DNA of 64,000 bases, taken from NCBI GenBank assembly GCA_037445225.1, contig JBBIKW010000017.1, forward strand, positions 1-64,000, read 5' to 3'. This stretch comes from M3007 sp037445225. Its GTDB lineage: Bacteria; Bacteroidota; Bacteroidia; Chitinophagales; Saprospiraceae. Below the pieces are notes generated by a model. The model had not been told where the DNA came from, did not search any database, and saw only the letters and a list, made by a program, of their open reading frames with translations. Positions 58,654 through 64,000 of the stretch are shown in pieces (within the stretch, counting starts at the first letter, position 1; every line of letters begins with the position of its first letter). The position numbers and the translations under genes were made by a program.

Positions 58654-59415
58654 TCAGGCACTGAGCGCTGCGCGGCGCAGGCGCTGCAGGAAGGGAGAAG
58701 CAAAAATGAACGACTGCAGGTTCTCGTTGGGGCTGTTCAACACCTCGTGGCGATTGCCCTGCCACTCTACGCGCCCTTCGAAGAGGAAGCAAATGTTATC
58801 GCCGTTTTCCATCACCGAGTTCATGTCGTGCGTGTTGATGATGGTGGTGATGTTATTTTCTACAGTGATGCCGCGGATGAGCTCATCGATGACGATGGCC
58901 GTCTTCGGGTCTAAGCCGGAGTTGGGTTCGTCGCAAAAGAGGTAGCACGGCTCTAACACGATGGCTCGAGCGATGCCGACGCGCTTTTGCATGCCGCCCG
59001 ACAACTCGGAAGGGTACTTCCGATTGTTTCCCGCCAGGTTGACGCGCTCCAAGCAAAAGTTGACGCGGTCGGCCTTCTCTTTTGCCGTCATCTTAGTGAA
59101 CATGTCTAGAGGGAAGCGCACGTTTTCCTCCACCGTGAGCGAGTCGAACAAGGCCGACCCTTGGAACAACATGCCCACTTTCATCCGAATCGCCCGCATC
59201 TGCTCTTTACTTAAGGTGGTGAAATTGACGTCGTCGTACCAGACGGTGCCGCTCGTGGGCTGGAGCAGGCCTACCAAGATTTTCATCAGCACCGTCTTTC
59301 CCGAACCGGAACGCCCAATGATGAGGTTGCACTTTCCCGTTTCAAAGGTAAAGTTGATGTCCTTGAGGACAGCCTGGCTGCCAAAGGACTTGTAGATCTT
59401 CTCTGCGCGTATCAT
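58654..59415 (-). CDS. mlaF: MlaF-like ABC transporter ATP-binding protein
   Basis: A 253-residue ATPase. Walker A is GRSGSGKTV, the Q-loop GMLFQGSALFDSLTVEENV is typical of MlaF, the signature is LSGGMQKRVGIARAI, and Walker B/D-loop is YLFCDEPNSGLDP, followed by a switch-His region (IINTHDMNSV). The GALFDSLTV context and SGGM-Q-KR signature are characteristic of the lipid-transport family and suggest it powers the MlaE permease encoded on the other strand. It lies 28 bp behind fbp, so it is probably co-transcribed with it. That separates the ATPase's regulation from that of the permease. Confidence 0.92.
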   Translation of the reverse strand: MIRAEKIYKSFGSQAVLKDINFTFETGKCNLIIGRSGSGKTVLMKILVGLLQPTSGTVWYDDVNFTTLSKEQMRAIRMKVGMLFQGSALFDSLTVEENVRFPLDMFTKMTAKEKADRVNFCLERVNLAGNNRKYPSELSGGMQKRVGIARAIVLEPCYLFCDEPNSGLDPKTAIVIDELIRGITVENNITTIINTHDMNSVMENGDNICFLFEGRVEWQGNRHEVLNSPNENLQSFIFASPFLQRLRRAALSA

Positions 59416-59443
59416 CGAACCTTTTTTTGGTGAGCAAATCGCG

Positions 59444-60514
59444 CTATAGCGGTAAGGCGGAGTAGCGCTCGATGAAAGCTTTCAGCTCGTCTACCATGGC
59501 CGGAGAGCCAATGGCGATGGTAGATCGTTGATGGAGTTCTTTGGGTTCGATTTCCAAGATGCGCTTCAGTTGGGTGTTGATCGCCTTGCCACCGGCCTGT
59601 TCGACGACCATGGCCAACGGATTGCACTCGTACAGCAAGCGCAGCTTGCCCTTGGGGTATTTTCGCGTGCTGGGGTAGAGGAAGATGCCGCCCTGAATGA
59701 GGATGCGGTGGATGTCGCTGACCATAGAGCCGATGTAGCGGAGGCCGTAGTTCTGGTCGCTGCAGTGGTCGATATAGCGGCGCAGTTCGAGGTCGAACTT
59801 GGAATAATACCCCTGGTTGACGGAGTAGAATTGGCCGTTTTCCGGGATGCGCATGTTGCGGTGGCTTAAGCAAAACTCGCCGATGCTTGGGTCTAAGGTA
59901 AACGCATTGACGCCGTTTCCGGTGGTGTACACCAGCAGGGTAGAGGTGCCGTAGAGCACATAGCCGGCGGCGACTTGGCGAATGCCGGGCTGCAGAAAGT
60001 CTTCGCGCGTGGCCGGTCCGGAGGGATCGCTTTTGCGCCGATAGATGGCGAAAATGGTGCCCACCGAGACATTCACATCGATATTCGAAGAGCCATCCAA
60101 GGGATCGAACAGCACCACATAGTTGCTCTTTTTCGAGTGTATGGGCTCTACCTGTATGATGTCCTCACACTCTTCTGAAGCGATGGCGCAGCACTCACCA
60201 CTGTTTTTTAGGCACTCGATGAGCTTTTCGTTGGCGTAGACGTCTAATTTTTGTTGGATGTCTCCCGAAGCGTTGTCCGAGCCATCGGCTACGCCGAGAA
60301 TGTTGACCAAGCCGGCCTTGTTTACCTCCCGGTTGATGATTTTGGCTGCTACGCCAATATCGCGGAGCAGCCCGGTGAGCTCACCGGTAGCAAATTCGAA
60401 GTCTTTCTCCGAGCGTATGATAAACTCATCGAGGGTGACAATGCGGTTGCCTGGGCTGTAGAGGGCGGTAGATGCCTCAGGGCTCTTCTTTCCTTTTGCG
60501 GGATTGGTGGTCAT
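59444..60514 (-). CDS. fbp: Fructose-1,6-bisphosphatase class I
   Basis: A 356-residue gluconeogenic enzyme that hydrolyses fructose-1,6-bisphosphate. The metal and substrate site is FDPLDGSSNIDVNVSVGTIF. Upstream are EECEDIIQV and the ASEE motif, downstream the sugar-phosphate blocks RYIGSMVSDIHRILIQGGIF and LLYECNPLAMVVEQAGGKA. The length is slightly above the usual 330-340. A -7 box at 60568-60575 is in place for a leader of about 50 nt. The Mla ATPase gene follows. Confidence 0.97.
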   Translation of the reverse strand: MTTNPAKGKKSPEASTALYSPGNRIVTLDEFIIRSEKDFEFATGELTGLLRDIGVAAKIINREVNKAGLVNILGVADGSDNASGDIQQKLDVYANEKLIECLKNSGECCAIASEECEDIIQVEPIHSKKSNYVVLFDPLDGSSNIDVNVSVGTIFAIYRRKSDPSGPATREDFLQPGIRQVAAGYVLYGTSTLLVYTTGNGVNAFTLDPSIGEFCLSHRNMRIPENGQFYSVNQGYYSKFDLELRRYIDHCSDQNYGLRYIGSMVSDIHRILIQGGIFLYPSTRKYPKGKLRLLYECNPLAMVVEQAGGKAINTQLKRILEIEPKELHQRSTIAIGSPAMVDELKAFIERYSALPL

Positions 60515-60567
60515 AGCAAACTCGGTTGTAAACAGGTTAGGGTGGTCAAATAGCCTAAAAGCCGAAG

Positions 60568-60575
60568 CAAAAGTA
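60568..60575 (-). promoter_or_regulatory. Candidate -7 element of the fbp promoter
   Basis: TACTTTTG on the minus strand, 53 bp upstream of the fbp ATG. Confidence 0.45.
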
Positions 60576-60635
60576 AAAATTTGTTGGTGTGAAAAAACGG
60601 GTTTCTACTCCCGCTTCTTCCTGTGCGGAAGTGCC

Positions 60636-61787
60636 CTATTTTGCTGTTCGGCGAACCAGTTGACCATTGGGCAAGATGTCGAGCGGGGTGTCGGGAAAGT
60701 CAGCTCGAGTGAGGTTTTGCAACACTTGAATGACGCGGTTTTGTGGGTCGCGCTTAGGGCCATGGTGCTTTTGCTGGTAGGTAGCGACGATATACCCAGA
60801 GTGGAAGCGCCCTTGTTCATCGAGGTCGACGACCAGCAGCGGAGCAATGCCGGCAGGCCCGGCCAGACTAAAGCGTCCATAGGTGCAAAAGTTGCCCAGA
60901 CTGTAGGCGATAAGGCGATCCTTGTATAGCTCGAGGGCACGGGTAACGTGGGGCCCGTGCCCCAAGACCAGGTCTGCGCCGGCATCGATAACAGCGTGAG
61001 CAAAGGCGTATACGTCGCCGCGATTTTCTCCGTGAAAATATTCTGTCTTTCGGGGGACGCGTTGGTGAGCGGCACCCTCTGCACCGCCGTGAAAAGAGAC
61101 CACTACAAAGTCTGCTCGGGTTTTTAACTCGCGCACGATCTGCTGGGCCCGTGCCAGATCGCGCAGATCGCAAGTGCCGCTGTTGGGTGCGAACGCACAG
61201 AACCCCCATCGCTTACCTGCGCGCTCGAGTACGGCGGTCTCGTCGGTGCCTATAAGACCGACGTAGGCTATCCCTGCCTGATGCAACGTTCGCTTGGTTT
61301 GCTCTCGACCTTCGGGGCCGAAGTCGCCCGAGTGGTTGTTGGCCAAGCTGAGCACGTCAAAGCCCGCGTCTACTAAATGCCGCACGTACCGCGCCGGCGT
61401 TCGGAAAATGTAGCACACGGAAGAGTCTTTGCACGACTTCGGACGGCCGCCCTGGTCGAACAAGGTGCCTTCGAGATTGCCAAAGGTAATGTCGGCTCGG
61501 CTGAGTTCATCGCGCACCTCGCTCAAAAGAGCAGCGCCATCGTTGGGCGGCAAATAGGCCGAAGAAGGGTAGTTTGTGCCCAACATGATATCACCTACCC
61601 CCGCTATGCGATACTGGCGCAAAGGTGGCGCAGACGTATCCGGTACAGCGGTCGATGTGATTTCTTGCCCTTGCGGCAATGGAAAAGACATCCCCTGAAA
61701 AAGATACAGCAGCAAGAGCGGAAACGCCAACAGGATCCTCGCCTTCGGGCAGAAGCCTATGGTCTGAATACGTGTGTGCATCGGCAT
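60636..61787 (-). CDS. CapA-family protein (PGA/capsule synthesis-type metallophosphatase fold)
   Basis: A 383-residue exported protein with a hydrophobic leader (ILLAFPLLLLYLFQGMSF). The CapA domain runs from YRIAGVGDIMLGTNYPS (G-D-x-M-x-G) through NLEGTLFDQGG, SLANNHSGDFGPEGREQT and VVSFHGGAEGA to GHGPHVTRALELYKDRLIAY and SLGNFC. These are metal-binding blocks of the calcineurin-like CapA/PgsA family. CapA proteins act in poly-gamma-glutamate production in Bacillus, but most homologues outside such operons have no known role, and no capBC genes are here. ATG 61787 or 61781 are both possible. Confidence 0.88.
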   Translation of the reverse strand: MPMHTRIQTIGFCPKARILLAFPLLLLYLFQGMSFPLPQGQEITSTAVPDTSAPPLRQYRIAGVGDIMLGTNYPSSAYLPPNDGAALLSEVRDELSRADITFGNLEGTLFDQGGRPKSCKDSSVCYIFRTPARYVRHLVDAGFDVLSLANNHSGDFGPEGREQTKRTLHQAGIAYVGLIGTDETAVLERAGKRWGFCAFAPNSGTCDLRDLARAQQIVRELKTRADFVVVSFHGGAEGAAHQRVPRKTEYFHGENRGDVYAFAHAVIDAGADLVLGHGPHVTRALELYKDRLIAYSLGNFCTYGRFSLAGPAGIAPLLVVDLDEQGRFHSGYIVATYQQKHHGPKRDPQNRVIQVLQNLTRADFPDTPLDILPNGQLVRRTAK

Positions 61788-61874
61788 GTTTTTTATTGGT
61801 ACATTGCTGATCAAATTTGTTACTATAGGAGTGCCTACCTGAGAAAAGAGGCGCCGGCAAGGCCCCTTAAGGGC

Positions 61875-62621
61875 CTACTTTTTCTGCGTCTTTCCAAAGC
61901 TCCCCCAAGAGTGGGCAGTGTCTGTGCCCAATAGAAAGATAGTAGGTATTGCCCGAATACTGACGTGTGTTTCGCGCCAAGACCCCACCGGCAGGGTGCG
62001 AACAAATGCCTGCGCACCCGTTAAGTCTTGAGCGAGGCACACTGATGTTTGCACCTGAAGGGTTTTTAATAGGACTTCAAATGTCCAGGGAGTGCGATAG
62101 GGGGTCTCCATAAACATTTGGGTCTGGTGCCGCTGATACGCCCACTGCTCTAGTTGTCGCAGCTGACGCACGAGCTCTGGCCGTTTGGCGGACAAATATC
62201 CGTGAAAGGCGAACGCCTGTCCGTTGAGTCCTGAAGCCATGAGCGCCAAAAGGATGGCGGATGGCCCTACCAGCGGAACGACAGGTACCTGGAGGTGGTG
62301 TGCCAAAGCCACCACAGCAGCGCCGGGATCGGCAACCCCGGGGCATCCGGCTTCCGATAGCAATCCTACGTCGCGCCCTTGACGGACCGCTTGCTCAAAG
62401 AGCGCGCGCCCCTCCGACGTCAGATTGCCCTCTCGGTCCAACTCCACAAACATCAGGGCACCTATCGGCTGCAGTGGGCCCACCTGTCTGATGAAGTGCC
62501 GAGCCGTCTTAGCCCGCTCAACAATAAACACATCCAGTCGCCGAACAATGTCCAGCACACGAGGGGTCAAAGTGTCTAGAGCACCCTCTGAAATAGGAGT
62601 CGGTATCAGGTAAAGGGCCAA
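61875..62621 (-). CDS. RsmI-like tetrapyrrole-methylase-family methyltransferase
   Basis: About 248 residues of the SAM-dependent tetrapyrrole methylase fold. It opens ALYLIPTPISEGALDTLTP (compare YLIPTPLG in the family) and continues with LSEAGCPGVADPGAAVVALA (the GxPxxxDPG block) and VPLVGPSAILLALMASGL. FHGYLSAKRP and ETPYRTPWTFEVLL follow. The GFLP/RxxxL pattern of true RsmI (16S rRNA C1402 2'-O-methylation) is changed, so it may be the YraL-type paralogue of Bacteroidota. There is no ATG; I chose TTG 62621 because a -7 box at 62646-62653 lies on an alternative TTG at 62648. Confidence 0.82.
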   Translation of the reverse strand: MALYLIPTPISEGALDTLTPRVLDIVRRLDVFIVERAKTARHFIRQVGPLQPIGALMFVELDREGNLTSEGRALFEQAVRQGRDVGLLSEAGCPGVADPGAAVVALAHHLQVPVVPLVGPSAILLALMASGLNGQAFAFHGYLSAKRPELVRQLRQLEQWAYQRHQTQMFMETPYRTPWTFEVLLKTLQVQTSVCLAQDLTGAQAFVRTLPVGSWRETHVSIRAIPTIFLLGTDTAHSWGSFGKTQKK

Positions 62622-62645
62622 TGCAGCTTTTCCGATAAGAACGCC

Positions 62646-62680
62646 CAAAAGTACAAGCCTGTCGCCGATTTGTACTTTTG
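62646..62680. promoter_or_regulatory. Symmetric divergent promoter for rsmI-like and scpA genes
   Basis: CAAAAGTACAA (62646-62656) is the exact reverse complement of TTGTACTTTTG (62670-62680), with 13 bp between. Each arm holds a TACTTTTG -7 box reading outward, one toward the minus-strand methyltransferase, one toward plus-strand scpA. The palindrome could also be bound by a dimeric regulator. Confidence 0.5.
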
Positions 62681-62701
62681 CTCCGCGCTCAAAGCACAGC
62701 C

Positions 62702-63463
62702 GTGGACACTTTTACCGTAAAACTTCCGGTTTTCGAAGGGCCCTTCGACCTCCTATTGTTCTTCATCGAGCGAGATGAATTGGACATCTATAACATCCCC
62801 ATTGCCCAGATTACCCAAGACTTTTTAAATTATCTGCGCCAGATGCAGTCCATGAATTTGGACGTCGCCTCCGAATTCATTGCCGTAGCCGCCACCCTCA
62901 TGCGCATCAAAGCCAAGATGCTCTTGCCGCGCCGAACTTACGACGAAGAGGGCAACGAGATCGACCCGCGCCAAGAGCTCGTCGAGCGGCTCTTGGAATA
63001 CAAGCGCTACAAGAGCGTACTCGACGACCTGCGCCGCTTGGAGGAGCTGCGTGCCTTCATGTTTCCGCGCACAGGTGCTGCTGCGGAGCTGAACCAACTG
63101 GCGCAAAAAGCCTTGGCGGATGCAGAATGGGAAACACTATCGACCTACAAGTTGCTGCGCACGTTCGTCCGGCTGATGGAACAAATGGAGGGGCGCCAGC
63201 GACAAAAGCGTATCCACTCCGTCTACGCCTATAGCTACACTGTACAAGGGCAGCGCGAGTACCTGCGCAGCCGGCTTCGCTCCGGCAAACAAACCTCATT
63301 CGAAGAAATCTTCCTCTCTTTGGATAACCGCATCCATGCCATTGTCACGTTTTTGGCGCTCCTAGAAATGCTCAACGCACAGGAAGTGCTCTTGGTGCAG
63401 GGCGAAGGAGCCAACAACTTCTGGCTCACGCTGCCCGATACTCCTTCTGCTTCGGCTAAATGA
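62702..63463 (+). CDS. scpA: Segregation and condensation protein A
   Basis: A 253-residue kleisin that bridges SMC heads for chromosome condensation. The N-terminal SMC-binding region is conserved (KLPVFEGPFDLLLFFIERDE, LDIYNIPIAQITQDFLNYL), the middle is FIAVAATLMRIKAKMLLPRR, and a C-terminal winged helix is present (RIHAIVTFLALLEMLNAQEV). The start is probably GTG 62702, since the outward -7 box ends at 62680 and no ATG exists; a TTG at 62678 overlaps the box. No scpB is adjacent. Confidence 0.93.
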   Translation: MDTFTVKLPVFEGPFDLLLFFIERDELDIYNIPIAQITQDFLNYLRQMQSMNLDVASEFIAVAATLMRIKAKMLLPRRTYDEEGNEIDPRQELVERLLEYKRYKSVLDDLRRLEELRAFMFPRTGAAAELNQLAQKALADAEWETLSTYKLLRTFVRLMEQMEGRQRQKRIHSVYAYSYTVQGQREYLRSRLRSGKQTSFEEIFLSLDNRIHAIVTFLALLEMLNAQEVLLVQGEGANNFWLTLPDTPSASAK

Positions 63464-63512
63464 GCTCCTATCGTTGAAAAGAGTGCGCTGCCCAACGCCT
63501 GATAAAATCACC

Positions 63513-63713
63513 TCAACGGTGCTGGCCGCCCTGCTGTTGAGGAGGACATTTAACGCTTCCGTAGCTGCAAAAGACACAACAGTCGCCCTTTTTAGGCCTC
63601 AGTAGTGTCTTGCAGTGTTCGCATTGATAAAAGTACTGGCAACTATCGGTAGGCATTGTCTCTTCTTTCTGATGCTTGCATTGAGGACAAGTGATGACAG
63701 ACTGAAGTTTCAT
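63513..63713 (-). CDS. Small cysteine-rich protein of mercury/heavy-metal operons
   Basis: A 66-residue protein with three zinc-type cysteine pairs: CPQCKH, CEHCKT and GDCCVFCSYGSVKCPP. The last motif is that of a small protein often found directly after merTP or heavy-metal transport genes in Bacteroidota. Here it begins 6 bp after the merTP stop, in the same operon. A metal-binding or chaperone role is inferred from context and cysteines. Its function is not established as far as I know. Confidence 0.8.
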   Translation of the reverse strand: MKLQSVITCPQCKHQKEETMPTDSCQYFYQCEHCKTLLRPKKGDCCVFCSYGSVKCPPQQQGGQHR

Positions 63714-63719
63714 ATGGCA

Positions 63720-64000
63720 CTATTTCTTTTTTACCTCTGCTCGAACTACGGAATACCCCGTGGTATTGATGGCCGTCTGTATCGCTTCAAGGTGGACTTG
63801 CGTTTCGTCAAAAATTACTATAGCATTTCCTTTTTCGAAGGATGCTGTCGCTTGGATGACTCCCGGCAAACCGCTTATTGCGCGCTCGATGTGCCGGGCG
63901 CATCCTGTACACGTCATGCCTTCCACAGTGAATTCTACTGTTTGGGCACGTCTCGTGCCTGGAGCAACAGTCCCAGCCGGCTGCGCGGTTTTAGGGTAGA
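63720..64000 (-). CDS. merTP: Mercuric transport protein MerTP, C-terminal part (5' end outside window)
   Basis: The frame is open from 63998 to the TAG at 63720-63722, giving at least 92 residues. They begin YPKTAQPAGTVAPG and contain an HMA metal-binding domain: QTVEFTVEGMTCTGCARHIE with the GMTCxxC pair, then GVIQATASFEKGNAIVIFDE. In Bacteroidota MerTP fusions, a four-helix MerT membrane domain ends near a ...FYPK stretch and is joined to this MerP-like domain. The YPK at the window edge and the lack of a start codon before QTVEF fit such a fusion. The ATG at 63926 inside the HMA motif is not the true start. It imports Hg(II) for reduction, so a merA would be expected nearby. Confidence 0.8.
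   Translation of the reverse strand, partial: YPKTAQPAGTVAPGTRRAQTVEFTVEGMTCTGCARHIERAISGLPGVIQATASFEKGNAIVIFDETQVHLEAIQTAINTTGYSVVRAEVKKK

Noticed and set aside
61860..61883. A hairpin (AGGCCC/GGGCCT) followed by CTTTTT on the plus strand
   Set aside because: No plus-strand gene ends there. On the minus strand, where the RsmI-like gene stops, no T run follows it.

Overview
The window looks like a chromosomal segment of a member of the Bacteroidota, probably a Saprospiria-like lineage with GC in the mid-50s by eye. The evidence is: three secreted proteins with a C-terminal type IX secretion (T9SS) sorting domain; a PorE-like OmpA/TPR/beta-propeller protein; a TonB-dependent receptor with a carboxypeptidase-regulatory-like N-terminal domain; and repeated TAnnTTTG promoter elements, the -7 box typical of this phylum. 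No rRNA, tRNA, CRISPR array or intact insertion sequence was seen.

Layout. 1-2.9 kb: a secreted tail-fibre-like repeat protein cut by the left edge, plus a small T9SS cargo protein. 3-12.4 kb: housekeeping and metabolism (thrS, acyl-CoA synthetase, Rieske oxygenase, HAD protein, beta-propeller protein, secreted esterase) with a candidate structured RNA near 9.4 kb. 12.4-18.7 kb: a defence island. It holds an intact three-gene restriction-modification-like operon (two adenine methyltransferase-type proteins and a GIY-YIG/SF2 helicase fusion, joined by 11-nt overlaps). Beside it lie the decayed remains of a second R-M pair and a displaced copy of the 3' end of the neighbouring aldehyde dehydrogenase gene. 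18.7-28 kb: aldehyde dehydrogenase, hibernation factor, dnaX, a large Dna2-like nuclease-helicase, and fabH.

28-45 kb: PhoD-like phosphatase, haem-type TonB receptor with a small membrane partner, a frameshifted choloylglycine-hydrolase-family gene, a tight porE-like/aroE/proline dehydrogenase operon, saccharopine dehydrogenase-like gene, and a TPR/MFS/lpd cluster. 45-64 kb: PASTA protein, a 1049-residue T9SS cargo protein, glycogen phosphorylase, thiolase, flippase, Bcp, M23 peptidase, rsgA, SDR, an Mla-type permease and ATPase that face each other, fbp, CapA, RsmI-like methyltransferase, scpA, and the end of a merTP mercury-transport cluster running off the right edge.

The most interesting region is 12.4-18.7 kb. 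The intact cassette combines a nuclease-helicase fusion with a two-piece methyltransferase whose first subunit lacks a visible catalytic NPPY motif, beside a recognisably dead second system. All family calls were made by reading motifs; no database search was run.
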